Assembly: GCF_905163445.1 (NCBI RefSeq) | Contig: NC_053184.1 | Span: 3,596,001-3,660,000, forward strand | Source of the DNA: Pararge aegeria | Taxonomy: Eukaryota; Arthropoda; Insecta; Lepidoptera; Nymphalidae | Direction of reading: 5' to 3' | Length of the DNA: 64,000 nucleotides | In this document: one piece after another, positions 1 through 11,590 of the stretch | Layout of the letters: each line of letters begins with the position of its first letter | How positions within the stretch are numbered: the first letter of the stretch is position 1 | Notes under the pieces: model-generated | The model's input: only the letters and a program-made list of their open reading frames with translations | The model's database searches: none | Told to the model about the DNA's origin: nothing | Made by a program: the position numbers and the translations under genes

Positions 1-1689
1 AGTGATATTATTGTTTTTTAAGCATACATTTTTTAACTAATCCAAACTATGTGTTTTTTGTGTTTGATTGTTTAACACGCCTTAACTCATTAACTATGGA
101 GTACCATGTACTTAGTTGAAAGAACGGAAAGTAGCATAAGTTACTTTTGGCCCTGGAAAAACATCAAATTCTCAATGGTTGTTTACAGCATCATTCGTAT
201 TATTGCGGAAAGAAACCTTTATGGACGAGATAACAGAACAAACAAAGTACATGATTTTGTTGTATAAAAATAGTTAAAGGAGGGAAAGTAACATAGGCCG
301 CTTTGATAAGTACTATTATAATTATATTCCCAGAAATAAACGAAACGTTTCTTTATTTATAAAACAAACAGTCTCATTGCCATTTAACAATGTGTCAAAT
401 TCTTGATTTATTTAATTTATGAATAAAGCGTGAAAATATTGAAGTACTATAGGAACTGAGTCGTTACCCAAATATAATATTTAGATCTTTCGCAAAAACA
501 AAAAAAAGACAAAGTCTTTAGTGTTTTCCTTTCACTGACAGCTAAACTTACTTTTAAGTTACGGGTTATCAAAATAGTCGTTTGTAGACAAAATGACCAA
601 AACGGAGCTCCTTATGTAAACGAATGTTATGAAGACAATATGTGCCGGCTTATAAAATAGACCTACTGGTAGCTTAACATAAAAATGTGGAAACATCCGA
701 GAATATAACACCAGAGGTGATTCGTAATAAATTTAAGTGCGTCTTTCAAAAGAAAACATTATATCTAAAAACATGTTGCCAGTGACTAAAGAGCCTTCCT
801 ATAGAGGAAAAAACTTAACCCGTTATAACTTTATTTGCAAAATCCGTAACTTTATTATTGGCGGCTTGAAATGTTTATATCCACAACGCGTTCATTGTTT
901 TCGCTCCACGGGACAAATTTGTATGGTCAACCGAGCCAGAAATTATTGACTACGGAGCCTATAAAGGGTGCTTGCATGCTCATTAATATAACCAACTGGC
1001 AAAGCGTCAATTTTGTTTTAAATTTATCGTACACCAGCTTTTCTTATGACTTTGTCCGCTTGGATTTTTTTTTACTGGGATAAAATTTAAATTTTAACGG
1101 TCCGTTATCTGTTGCAATATGCACGCAAGAAACCTTAATATATGTACATATTATACCAATAAATATATGTGTATACACAAAAAACATGTTTATTAGTATT
1201 AAATAACAGCTAGTCAGTAGGCCATTTCCAAAATCCCATTTTGATTCTTTCCGGTTAGTTCAAATCGTAATCAACATTAATTATTATTATAACAATCAAT
1301 GACAATCAATCATGATATAATTTTTATTAAGAGAATAAAATAAAATATGGAAAACGATATTTTCATACTATTTTTTGATGTTTATCTATCAAGAAATTCT
1401 TAGTACCACCTTGGAGTTTGGAAATTGACAATGTCTCACCCCCCTGCTACGGGGAGCTCGTTAACCTTTCTTGATCCTGTGCTTGATCTCATACGGCAGA
1501 AAAAAAAACAAAATAAAAATTAAAATTTATATTGTTAATTATAAATTTATATTTTTATTTTTTCTTTTTATTTTCTTATTGTTCTATTGCTCGAAGTACC
1601 AACGAAAGGGTTCCAATGTAGTGGAGTAGAAATCCCTTGTTAGAAAACGCAGTGTTGGCCCGACACGAGGTGTACAGATGATATTTACA
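1..1689. other. No gene seen
   Basis: AT-rich. The only recognisable piece is a Helitron-like fragment at about 75-130 related to 48903-49076. Two overlapping 70-codon frames at 737-1083 have no motif. Confidence 0.5.
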
Positions 1690-1812
1690 ACAAGTCACAA
1701 AGAGTATCTGAATACAAGCGCCACAAAACCGTAGCGAGTGGAAATCCATACAGAGACCTATCTATATACAGCAGTAGACGTTCTGTGGTTGAAATGATGA
1801 TGATGATGATAA
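1690..1812 (+). mobile_element. LINE 3' end with ATG-repeat tail
   Basis: CCTATCTATATACAGCAGTAGACGT followed by TGTGGTTGAA and (ATG)n. 'CCTAT-x-x-CAGCAGTGGACG...(GATGAT)n' is a common insect LINE terminus (RTE-like, from memory). Upstream coding is not recognisable. Confidence 0.5.
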
Positions 1813-1884
1813 AATGCCATGCTGAGTAGATATACTAAGATAATCTGGCCCTTTGTTATTCCCAGACCCTGTGTCGGATTAATA

Positions 1885-2195
1885 TCATAAATTCAAATTC
1901 AAATTCAAAATTCATTTATTTCAAGTAGGCCTAATATAAGCACTTTTGAAACGTCAAGTCTGTCTGTTTGTAGTGACTCTACCACCGGTTCGGAAGGCAG
2001 ATTCTACCGAGAAGAAGCCGACAAGAAACTCAGCAGTTGCTCTTTTACAAAATCAAAAATTTACATCTAATCTACATATAATCTTGTGAGAGATGAAAGC
2101 GGAGCCGGATGCTTCCAAGCAACCTTGTCATTAAGAAATTCATCAATTGTATAATAACCTCGCTGTAACAAATGTGTAAATTCTTTATAATCTTC
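1885..2195 (-). mobile_element. LINE L: pol C-terminus and 3' tail
   Basis: On the minus strand, bases from about 2190 down to 2085 read YYTIDEFLNDKVAWKHPAP, the usual C-terminal end of one insect LINE polymerase (YY-[ST]-x-x-[DE]-[FY]-x-[ND]-D-x-x-W). A roughly 200-bp 3' untranslated part follows, ending in a (TTTGAA)n tail (seen here as AAATTCAAATTCAAA). It is 5'-truncated. Fragments of the same 3' end occur at 21766-21880 (-) and about 46075-46195 (+). Confidence 0.65.
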
Positions 2196-2199
2196 TTAT

Positions 2200-4931
2200 T
2201 TGATATAATACCTTTTTTTTATGAATGTAGGTATTTAATGCATTTCCTTGTAAGGGGCACAGGCACTGCGTGCACTACGACGGTTCGTAAATTACGACCA
2301 ACTCCATGATTTGGTTTAATATTAATCGTTCGCAGTTTATAAATTAAATAATTATAATTTTTGTAAGTCCAATTAATTTTTAACGAGGTACAAGGCTCTT
2401 GTTATGAGTTACATAGTGTGTCCATAATTATATTGAATTTAAAATGAAACAGTTCATTATCTGATATGGTATAAGATAATAAAATTTTTAATTTTTAATT
2501 ATAGAGTAATAATATTGCTTTCATTTTCCATAAATATTTATATGTCCATCTACAAGGTGCTATATACATATAATTATGTGACAGATTTAATTAATTTGAC
2601 CTTAATTAATTAAATTTGGCAGTAGTAAAAATGGCAGTAGTAGTTTTACACGACATTCTGGGCGGAAAAGGAGAGGTCCAGACCCTAAAGTCTGTGAGGC
2701 CCGGACTTTATTATAGGGTAAAGTTTAAAGTATATGGATTGATTGGACTTTGGTTTAGTCCGTCTGTCCTCGTGACCTGATGCCCGTGCAGAAATTTGAC
2801 ACCTGCTTTTGACAGCGAAGCTGCTGTGCAAAGGCTGAACCTGATGTGTCTTAATTGGGATGAATTGACCGTCGTTTGGGACATCTCTTGTGTAAAGTAA
2901 CCTTTAGAGAATCGGGAGCGATAAATTCCTTGATGCAATTTTTAACCAGGAGTGGTTTCATAGCAGCTTTTACCGGCAAATGGTGCAATGCAGATTAAAG
3001 ACGCTTTTAATTAATTCCTCGCGACTAATACTTACTTATGTTTCAGCCCAACCATAAAGGTGACGCGGCATTCGAAATAAGGCTTTTACGTTATCGTGAT
3101 AGAGATCATTTTCGAGCGGCAATTAGTTCCTTTTAATGTTAGTCTGAGTGCCGTTTATATGAAGGACCTCGCAGCTGCAATGATGAATGGCAACCGTCAA
3201 AAGTTAAGTCCGGACTCGTTAGCGAGATCTTGCTCGATAACACATATTTTGTCAAGGTCACACATTTTAAATATGAATGGTAAAGTTTAAATACCTTCTC
3301 GGTGTTTTCTCTAAAAATAAACCATAGTTTATGATATTAATCTGTGTATTGCATATCATAAACTATGGTTGATTTTCGAGTTGAGTGCTTTTGTGTATCT
3401 ATGGTATCGTGGCTCCTAAGTAAAAGACTGATTTTGGTGCCGTCCTTTTTAGAATGCTGACATGATATGGATGGTTATGTTCACGTGTTTGAAAACCATC
3501 AGTTAATTTCCTACTTCATGGGCATTTCCAATCTATGAAAATCATACCGGAAATCGAAATCATGACATATTCAGATCAGTATTAGATAAGTTGCTAATCA
3601 ATCAACAAGCGAAGGAAAACTTAAAATACGATATGCAAACTTCTTCTAAGTAAAGTCTAGTTTTATCTGTACAAAAAACCTTGCAACATATGGCATTTCT
3701 AGTTGACACGTCCGCAAAAAAGTCCCTTGTGCAACTAACTACGGACACGTTAATCCAATAACCTTTGTCCAGGTCAACAGTCAGCACTTTTTTAACACGT
3801 TTTTATTAACCTCCTATACGAAAATAAGGTTTGCTATAAGTTTGAACGCTTTGTTCATATTTATGGGATCGCCTTAGATGAATGCATGGAACAAATTGCG
3901 TGCGGTTTTAACATTAGCTGTAGAGGTTATTTTTGAGTTTAATCGCGTTAATAGGATTTGAAAAAGACTTTTTTGCTTCTGATAGCCAAATTACCAACCA
4001 TAGAATTTGACTTAACGAAGTAACAATACGGGTTGTTATGTTGTGAAAAATAACAGATGCAAGTTTGTATAGTAAACTTGTCAGAAGTTGTACCTAGTTA
4101 ACTTATGACAACTTATCGCATAGAAAAATTTGGTTTGGGATTTATATTAAATCTTCCTATCATTATACCCCGTAAACCTTTAGCACTAAACCTTTACCCT
4201 TAGTAAAGAGAATTAAAGCATCGTGCTTCAAAATGTTCTGTCTATTATTATTAAAGAAAACCACATTTTGCTGAGAAGTCTAAACAAAAGTGTTTGAATT
4301 TAAGCCTAGAATTCACTGTCACAAAATCTATCGTACCTCGTTAACCTTCTGGAGTATCTCATTATCTACTTTCTGAAGATCTTACTTGTATTTTTCTTGT
4401 TTATTTGCAAGCCATTATTGCGGGGCTTCGGTATATTCGATATGATGTTGCTTTAGAAAATAATAAATAATCACCTTCACCCGACCGGTATTTCTACCTT
4501 CTCAAAGTAACAAAAATGGTACCTTTATCTTTATAAAAAACCATAATATTCTTTATCTTTTTGTTTTTTATTGAGAGGATTAGTTCTGACTTCTATTTTT
4601 ACCCACTCTGAGTTTTAAACTTGTGTTTTAAAAAATGTTAGGGCTTACAGAAAATTGCCATCTTTATTTCACTAGGAATAATTAAAACAACTGAGATCCT
4701 ACTCGGGAATCTAACCATGGCCACCGTGACCTGTAGTTTAACATAGCTATCACTAGACCAACGAAACTGATAACATCATAAGTAATGACTGCGATGAAAA
4801 AATGAACCCTGTCCTTACAACAAACAGTCATTGAGAATATTTATCAACATTATATTTTATGATGCCCGTGTACTCGATATCCTTATTAATATTATTCGTT
4901 GTCTAGTTTGTTACATAATTACAATATTTCG
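2200..4931. other. No gene seen
   Basis: Apart from the hairpin at 3320-3370, this is unique-looking intronic-type sequence; the short frames near 2711, 3096 and 3602 have no motif. Confidence 0.5.
3320..3370. repeat. 18-bp perfect hairpin
   Basis: AACCATAGTTTATGATAT (3320-3337) pairs exactly with 3353-3370 around a 15-base loop. Confidence 0.9.
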
Positions 4932-5096
4932 GCCGATTGACGCAGTGGGCAGCGACCCTGATTTCTTAATCCAAGGCCGTGGGTTCGATTCTCACAACAT
5001 CTCAAAACATTTACACTCATCTTTGTACCCATAACACAAGCTACGTACGGTCAGATGGCGATGTGTGTGTTGTCGTAGTAAATTTATTTATTTATT
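4932..5096 (+). mobile_element. SINE B, internally deleted
   Basis: Head CGATTGACGCAGTGGGCAGC, B-box GGTTCGATTCTC, then a direct jump to the end TTGTACCCATAACACAAGCT and GATGGCGATGTGTG with a (TTTA)n tail. The middle third is missing. This is a tRNA-derived SINE family distinct from A. Confidence 0.75.
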
Positions 5097-5599
5097 ATTT
5101 CGTATCTTTGTCCTATTAAACAGTTATTGTTTTTACATCATAAAACCACAATAAAACCGCACAAAACCTTATGATTTAATTTATTTTCACGAAATGTTAT
5201 GGTATCGAGATCATATGCCTTCTTTTTTAGTAAAAGTGACATAATTGGTGATATACCATAATATTATAAGTTAAGAAACTCGAGGTCTCATCCACCATTC
5301 GAATTTTAGCTTTGAAAGATTGATTCTAAATGAGTTTGGAAAGTTATGAATTAAATCATAAAACCTACAGATGCTGATGAGACATACAAGTAAATAAAAA
5401 ATAATAAGGCGTCGACAAAGAAAGCTTATCTAAAGAATCTTCTTAGATTGTTGAGTATTTGTTTATTTCTAAGTAAACTTGTATTTCCAATTTTTGTATA
5501 AGCCAATGTATCTTGAACCGTCTGCTAAGGATTTTGATGGTTTAAGATACAAATGAAATAAAAGGAAAAGAAACCCTGAAAAGTATTCTAAAGTGAAAT

Positions 5600-5710
5600 G
5601 GGAGTAACAAAGAAACCCGCATATATTTGTTGTGGGCTCTTCTCAGACCAGCCAAGTTTGGAATTCTCCTAACTTCAGGTTTTAGCTAACGAACGTAATT
5701 ATCAATAAAA
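5600..5710 (+). mobile_element. LINE M fragment
   Basis: TTTGTTGTGGGCTCTTCTCA, GACCAGCCAAGTTTGGAAT and CTTCAGGTTTTAGCT align with LINE M; the tail is missing. Confidence 0.45.
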
Positions 5711-5737
5711 AGTGCGTTTAGGCCTACATGAATCAAG

Positions 5738-6000
5738 ATTTTTTTATGCCACTACAGGTTAGCCCTTGACTGCAATCTCACCTGTTAGTAAGTGATGATG
5801 CAGTCTAAGATGGTAGTGGCCTAACCTGTGAAGTCGCATGACAATCATACCTCTACTGGGGTTCTACGCGACATCGCACCGGAATACGAAATCGCTTAGC
5901 GGCACGTCTTTATCGGTAGAACGGTAACCAGCCATGACCAAAGCTTCCCACCAGACCAGAAAAAAAATACAAATTATATATTCCCAAATGGTCCATGATT
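5738..6000 (-). mobile_element. SINE A, minus-strand copy
   Basis: Tail first: ACAGGTTAGCCCTTGACTGC, then AAGTGATGATGCAGTCTAAG, TTCTACGCGACATCGCACCG and CCCACCAGACCAGAAAA. The tRNA-like head is diverged beyond about 6000. Confidence 0.7.
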
Positions 6001-6593
6001 CAATTCCCAGAATCATTCAGTAGGTACCACCATAATACCTGAATGTATGAAGAAGGTTGGCAATGTGCCATTTTATCATTTCCCAAATGTTAATATAAAA
6101 AGTCACACTCCAGGCTTTCATTCATATAGAAAGAAATAGGCAAGTATGAAAAGAATTTAACTAAACTACGAACGCGGCGCTTACATAACACTCATTAAAC
6201 TTGACCTTAGTATTGCGTTTATAGTGAGTATAGTGATATTATATAAGCACGCAATTTTCACATTTACATGAATATATTTACAGGCCGCACAGTCTAAACG
6301 ATTTCAAGGGCTGTTTACAATGACCGATAAAATCAGTACCGACTGAAACACGACATCGATATGACATTTAAGGTCTTACAAACTTATGAAGCACTTAATT
6401 TTTGTTAATTTCTTATTCGGAGTAAAAAATTAAATCCGAAACTCAATAACAAAAAGTTGTCTTTTAATTAACTTATTTATTTAATGGTTTCCAACCACGC
6501 AATTGCGTTCTATTTCCACAAACTTATCCCTTTACATTTTTTGTATATTGTTATAATGATGCTAAGTGTCATTTCTTAAACAGAAGCAACTAG

Positions 6594-6760
6594 GTCTTGT
6601 AAGGAACACATCCTGCAAACTGCCGCTCTTTGTGCATTACACACAGCATAGCTCAAAGTCTTATTTGCCTGTAATGACACCAGCAACCTCACCTTTCAGA
6701 CAGGAACACAGCAACGCTGCCTGGCAACAGGAATAAGCATAGTGGATACTTCCTAGACAA
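6594..6760 (-). repeat. Repeat E, minus strand
   Basis: GGAACACATCCTGCAAACTG, ATTTGCCTGTAATGACACC and GCAACGCTGCCTGGCAACAG are the inverse of the family's TTATTTCTGCC-CAGCAG ... GGTTGCCGGTGTAATTACAGG ... CGTGTTCCTTGCATGCCCTG text. Class unknown. Confidence 0.5.
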
Positions 6761-6827
6761 TGGTTTATATACCACGCACAGCTCCTTAGTCTAGATTCTG
6801 CTATACAATGGTTAAAACCCAATGAAT

Positions 6828-7083
6828 GAATAAATAAATATACTACGACAATACACACATCGCCATTTAGCCCCAAAGTAAGCGTAGCTTGTGTTATGGG
6901 TACTAAGATGACTGATGAATATTATTTTCAATAATATACATAAATACTTATAATATTTAGATAAATACCCAGACACTGAAAAACATCCATGTTCATCACA
7001 CAAACATGTCCCAGTTGTGGGAATCGAACCCACGGCCCGGACTCAGAAAGCAGGGTCGCTGCCCACTGCACCAGTCGCCGTCA
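6828..7083 (-). mobile_element. SINE B, full length, minus strand
   Basis: AATACACACATCGCCATTTA, GCGTAGCTTGTGTTATGGGT, ACCCAGACACTGAAAAACAT, inverted B box GGGAATCGAACCCACGG and head GCTGCCCACTGCACCAGTCG. It is a reference copy for the family. Short minus-strand open frames here are shadows. Confidence 0.8.
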
Positions 7084-7185
7084 AATAGCATCAGAAAAGT
7101 ACATGTAATAAATACGCGTTAATAATATACAGGCTCAGATTACTACTGACAAAGCTCCCTATAAGGACACATAATCAACCTTTAC

Positions 7186-7467
7186 ATGCATCTACGCCGG
7201 CTAAGGTCCCCGACTTCTGACGTCATCCGGACATGGGCTCACAACACGGCTCCAGAGGCGTGCGGACTAATGACCATCCGAAACCCGTTCACTCCAATCC
7301 AGAAGCCAGAGCCTGAGACGAAGTTCGGCCTCACAAGGCACCCTCAGGCCGACGATCCCTTGGCTTCTTCGAGCCCTAGAGTTCAAACTCTACCTGGTAA
7401 AGCCTCATTCCGAGGCACGCCACAAGCCCGCGTTACGCTGTTAAATTCATTAGGGTTAATCGAATAA
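7186..7467 (+). CDS. GC-rich open frame of unknown origin (93 codons)
   Basis: Open from ATG at 7186 to the stop at 7465-7467, much richer in G and C than its surroundings and with a Pro/Ser/Thr/Arg-rich product (for example NPFTPIQKPEPETKFGL and HPQADDPLASSSPRVQTLPG). There are no Cys clusters, membrane segments or motifs that I recognise. It sits between SINE B (ends 7083) and SINE A (starts 7505), with no convincing splice sites. It could be the end of a retrotransposon ORF1 or gag, or a GC-rich transposon body; a host gene is less likely. Confidence 0.25.
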   Translation: MHLRRLRSPTSDVIRTWAHNTAPEACGLMTIRNPFTPIQKPEPETKFGLTRHPQADDPLASSSPRVQTLPGKASFRGTPQARVTLLNSLGLIE

Positions 7468-7504
7468 AAAAACAATCCAAAAAAAAAGCGTTGTCAGTTT
7501 TCTG

Positions 7505-7826
7505 ACGACCTCCCTGTGGCAGTGGTGAGCTCTATGGTTTTAAGTGGGAGGCACCGGGTTCGAACCCCGTAAGAAGCAATTTGGGATATTATAATTTCTT
7601 AATGTAATTTTAAGTGAAAGGCTTCAGCCTTAGCTGGTTAACAACTTACGATGTCGCGTTTAAACCGAATACGCGGTTAACAACTTACGATGTCGCGTTT
7701 AAACCGAATACGCGGTATGAGTTTAATATAACTGCCACCGCCTAAAATGTTATCCTGTTACTATCTTCACTAAGCACCTGGTGCGATTGCAGTCAAGGGC
7801 TTACTTGTTGTGGAATAGTAATAAAA
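7505..7826 (+). mobile_element. SINE A, near full length, tRNA-headed
   Basis: The head has an A-box-like GGCAGTGGTGAGC and a B-box GGTTCGAACCCC at about 7558-7569, the internal promoter of a tRNA-derived SINE. The body runs through GATGTCGCGTTTAAACCG to the tail GATTGCAGTCAAGGGCTTAC and TGTGGAATAGTAATAAAA. A 39-bp segment (starting GGTTAACAACTTACGATG) is exactly duplicated in tandem at 7636-7674 and 7675-7713, which is unique among the copies here. In layout it resembles butterfly SINEs of the Metulj kind (from memory, unverified). It is directly followed by repeat F. Confidence 0.75.
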
Positions 7827-8000
7827 TGGCATGTCGGTGAAGCGAACCCATATGTTTTGCTTACCAAAAATAACTCTTACCGAAAATAACTCTTACCAAA
7901 ACTAGTTTTTACTTGAAAATCTATTAACAATTCGAAAAATTCTAGTTTAGTCGCAGAAGCTAGTTTCTAACACTAAAAAACTTACTTGTCTATCAAAAAC
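7827..8000 (+). repeat. Repeat F
   Basis: GCATGTCGGTGAAGCGAACC, ATATGTTTTGCTTACC and TAGTTTAGTCGCAGAAGCTA. It is shared only with 11591-11780, and in both places follows a SINE A end and precedes a SINE C piece plus a minus-strand SINE A. Confidence 0.65.
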
Positions 8001-8043
8001 TATAATATCACATCAAACGTTAAGATGTTAATCAAAAATTTCA

Positions 8044-8094
8044 AACGATTTAAAATTATGTATATTTAAAATAAATACATAATTTTAAATCGTT
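8044..8094. repeat. 20-bp perfect hairpin
   Basis: AACGATTTAAAATTATGTAT (8044-8063) pairs with 8075-8094 across an 11-base loop. It sits between repeat F and the SINE C piece of the 7.5-8.5-kb composite, in place of the region that follows repeat F in the 11.6-kb copy. Confidence 0.9.
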
Positions 8095-8108
8095 CATCAC
8101 ATCAAACC

Positions 8109-8162
8109 ATTACCAGACAACTACAGGGCACGGGTCTCCTCCCACAGTGAGAAGGGCTTGGT
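8109..8162 (-). repeat. SINE C 3' fragment inside composite
   Basis: ATTACCAGACAACTACAGGG and CACGGGTCTCCTCCCACAGT. The same piece, in the same order, is at about 11790-11827. Confidence 0.55.
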
Positions 8163-8167
8163 GGAAG

Positions 8168-8455
8168 TATATACTCGTATTTTAATTACACTACAAGCTA
8201 GCCCTTAACAACAAACTTACCTGGTGATAAATAATGAGTGAGAGAAATGCAGTCTAAAATAGTAGCAGGCTAACATATTAGGCAGTTATATTTAACCCGT
8301 ACCGCTAATCGGTTTATAATCGACATCGTACCAGAACGCTAAATCACTTAGCGGTAAACTTTTTTGGTAGAGTGGTACCTAGCCAAGGCCGAAGCCTCCC
8401 ACCAGACCAGTCCAGTGAAAATTCGGAAATAATAAATTGCCCCTGCCGTCCCGTC
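8168..8455 (-). mobile_element. SINE A, minus-strand copy
   Basis: It shows CTAGCCCTTAACAACAAAC, GGTTTATAATCGACATCGTA and CTCCCACCAGACCAGTCCAG, ending before the head. It forms the right end of the composite that starts at 7505. Confidence 0.7.
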
Positions 8456-9604
8456 TCAAACTTCAAACCAAACATATTTTGATTAATTTGTTGCCCGCTT
8501 TGGATCTCTTTTAATCAAGTAACTCTTTTCATTCATTTGAATGAGGAGACACCTTTTGCTCTGGTTCAATTATGCTATTAACTCTTTAAAACTCTACGCT
8601 ATGAAAGTTGCTATCAACTGTAAAGAATCGTCGGGTGTAAAGTAAGTCGCTATTATTCCATACTTGTATTAAGTGCTATAATACACAGATAAAAGGCTCG
8701 AGTGCATTGAAGTAAGTATTTCCGCTTCCCCTTTTCCTTATCTGTGGAAGCTTACAATGCGTACTTACAAAGGAATTATAGACTGAGAGGTTTTGAACGA
8801 TTTGTTCTGTTTGAAATTAAATATGATTCGAACGAGTAGATAAGTTTTACATATTATAAATGTTTATTATGCTATCTCATCAAACTATTGAAGCGAAGTT
8901 TTCTTTCCAAATCGTTTATGCTATTTTGAAACAGTGATTAATAAATTATATAATATCCCTACATTATTACGTTGGATATGGAAAAAAGAAATGCACTCAG
9001 TAAGCCTGTCACAGTTTTAGATATTTGTGAATTACGCACGTATATGTATATACGTGCTCGTAGATAATCGTCTACTAGCACGTATATTTATCGATGGGCT
9101 ATCAACGCCAAAAGACATTTGATCTCTGAGTTACTACTAAAATTTAAGTTAGGTACTTTTCATAATTCAGAAGTTTTTTATTAACTGGGGCAGTTAACAG
9201 TTTTGTGATATTGATTTCATCTTGTCACTATCCAAAGTAGGTAATTACAGATTTTCTTTGATTTAGCATGTAGCATATTTCAAGAAACCATCCGCTTTGT
9301 TAAAAAAGTAAATTCGATTTAGCTTTTATTAAAATTTTGAAGGTAGAGAATAAAATCTCCATTAACACTATACACAAAGCTGTAGGTAAATGAGTATTTT
9401 TGAATTGTAAATTTTGTTTATAAGTAGGTTTATTCTCCCCTGCCTTGGGTCCAGACACGCATATTAAATCATTTAATGAGTCACCCGGGTCTTTCAGGTT
9501 AAAGTAGGTCAGCTGGGATATTAAAACCTAAATTAGTGCTTCTACGAAGGTCGAAGTTTATACAATTTAAAATGAGTAGATTTTTAAATTTATATTTTTA
9601 ATGC
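8456..9604. other. Nothing recognised
   Basis: AT-rich sequence with a local ACGTATATGTATATACGTGC self-complementary stretch at about 9038-9057; no open frames above 60 codons. Confidence 0.5.
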
Positions 9605-9796
9605 ATCGTCATATCGACAAATTACCGCCCCAGTACAGGGCACGGATCTCCGACACAGAGAAGTGGTTAAGGCCGTAGTCCACCACGCTGGCTCAATGCG
9701 GATTGGTGACTCCACATACTTGTGAGAACATTATGTAAAACTCTCAGGCAAGCAGGTTTCCTCACGATAACATTCTTTACCGTCGTTCTAATGCAT
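9605..9796 (-). mobile_element. SINE C, minus strand, head missing
   Basis: TCGTCATATCGACAAATTAC, AGGGCACGGATCTCC, GGCCGTAGTCCACCACGCT, ACTCTCAGGCAAGCAGGTTT. Family C is a third tRNA-headed SINE whose 3' end is a (GATGAT)n run. Confidence 0.65.
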
Positions 9797-9970
9797 CTTT
9801 CACTACTTTTATTTAATACTTAGTTACGCGCATATCTACGTCTTCAACCCATAAATACCTGCCACGGCGCACATACCTTCTTCGCAGAGAGAGGATAAAG
9901 CGAAGATCCACAACGCCGCAACATTATTATGTGGGATAGCGGAGCTTTCTAACGCCTCTTTGGTAACAGC

Positions 9971-10427
9971 TATCCCTATCCCTATCCCTACTAATATTAT
10001 AAATGTCAATGTAAGTTTGTTTGAAACGCTTTCACGCAAAAACTACGTAACCGATCCTTATGAAACTTTGTACACATATTCTTGGAAGTGTTAGAAGTAA
10101 TATAGGATACTTTTTATCCCGACATTAAGCTCGGTTTCTATGGGAGACGGGATGAAAGTGTTTGACGATTTTACATATACACCATAACTCTGTCGTCTCT
10201 TTTGTACTCTAGAGGTTATAATATGTGTTTAATTTTGTCCAAACTTTGTGAAGATCTTAATGTGGTTGGAAATAGAGGACAAAGCCCTCATGGGTTTGCT
10301 GTTGTCCGCTGAGGAGTTCTGTGTTAGCGATACTGGAGACTTTAAATTTTTTTTAGAACTACTACTAAATTGAATGCCACATCTAAAAACAAAATCAAAC
10401 GCAGACGAAGTCGCGGGCGACAGCTAG
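9971..10427 (+). mobile_element. Helitron-like non-autonomous element
   Basis: It starts in a (TATCCC)n tract followed by TACTAATATTATAAATGTC, and ends CGAAGTCGCGGGCGACAG-CTAG followed by T. The 3' part has a small hairpin (GTCGC/GCGAC) two bases before the terminal CTAG, as in Helitrons, with no target duplication seen. Internal text includes TAGAAGTAATATAGGATAC and CTTTTTATCCCGA, shared with the reverse copy at 29339-29746. It resembles the widespread lepidopteran Lep1-type Helitron-like repeats (from memory). No Rep/helicase coding sequence is present. Confidence 0.55.
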
Positions 10428-10799
10428 TAAATAATACTTTTCAAAACACCTGTTATTGAAGACGTCAAACCTACATAGCCAAATTTTATGAAATTGTTAC
10501 TTTTCAAGATTTAGCTTAAACATATTATTAGAAATACGATTTCGGTGTATCAATTATACACAGGTATGTATTAGTGTTACAAGCTACTGCCTTGTACGGT
10601 TTTACAAATCCCATGGGAACCGTTTGTTTACCTGGGGAGTAGCCTATGTTACACGAGTAGCATATATATACTACTACGTTTTTCACTCTAGTTCTTTGCT
10701 ATGAATCAAGTTAATTGATGGCTTAGTAAGGGCGTGAGGGAAGTACAATCAATCAAACAAACAAACCAACAAATAAACACAAAACATTTATAATGTTAG

Positions 10800-11010
10800 T
10801 GAGGATTAAAATTGCATAAAAAAAAAATATATTTTAATTAACCTAGCAAAAATATATATTTTTTGATCTTTTATTTTGATTATCCAAAATATTCATAATA
10901 AATATAAAACAATTACATTTTTTTATACCCGTAACCAAATTCCACCTTTATACTTAAAATAATAATTTATAAATATATATTATTATATTAAGTTTTATAA
11001 TATATTAATG
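10800..11010. repeat. AT-rich low-complexity tract
   Basis: Almost only A and T with ATATATTTTTTGATC-like and TTATATTATATT-like runs; nothing else is recognisable. Confidence 0.7.
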
Positions 11011-11538
11011 AATAAAATAAAATCCTAGCCAATTTCTTTTAAGGCTTTAAGCTGAGAAGTTAATTTTTCCACCTACAAAGCGCAGACCTGCAAGGAATAT
11101 GAGAATGAAAGGTATATGAGAAACCACTGAAAGTATCACTCAAATCTGTTACCACACTAAAGAAAACTTTAAAGCAGCATAACTTGAACACATATGTGGG
11201 CAAATTAAGAACCTGCGTTTTCAGGTTGATTAAAAATAGAGGAATACGTTATGACTAACAGTTAATTACTTCACGCTAGCAATGCTGTCTCTTACTGGGG
11301 AATTGCATGTCAAAAGCGCATTCAATACCGTGTGAAGTGCTTGTGTTTATGTTGATACTTCGCTGAGTATAGGGAGCTGTGATAATATTTTAGTAGCACG
11401 CAAAATACATAAACATGAGTAATTGTAACTGTGCCACAGTATTATATCGAATGTAGGTACTTTAAACGTAAAATACTGGAGTGGATACAACTATGAAGTA
11501 GTGTAAAGTGAACGCAAAGCAAAAAGTGTTTTTTTTTA

Positions 11539-11577
11539 TTCCACTATAAGTAGCCCTTGGGCTAACTTGTAGTGGAA
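11539..11577. repeat. Fold-back of the SINE A 3' end
   Basis: TTCCACTATAAGTAGCCC, two bases, then GGGCTAACTTGTAGTGGAA: the inverted SINE A tail followed at once by the sense tail, giving an 18-19 bp stem with a 2-base loop and few mismatches. Confidence 0.75.
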
Positions 11578-11590
11578 TAGAAATAAAGCA

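Noticed and set aside
7545..7575. tRNA gene (B-box GGTTCGAACCCC) and similar sites at 4975, 7020, 20955, 23080, 49640, 51990, 55085
   Set aside because: Each is the tRNA-like head of a SINE: the rest of the cloverleaf is missing and a SINE body follows.
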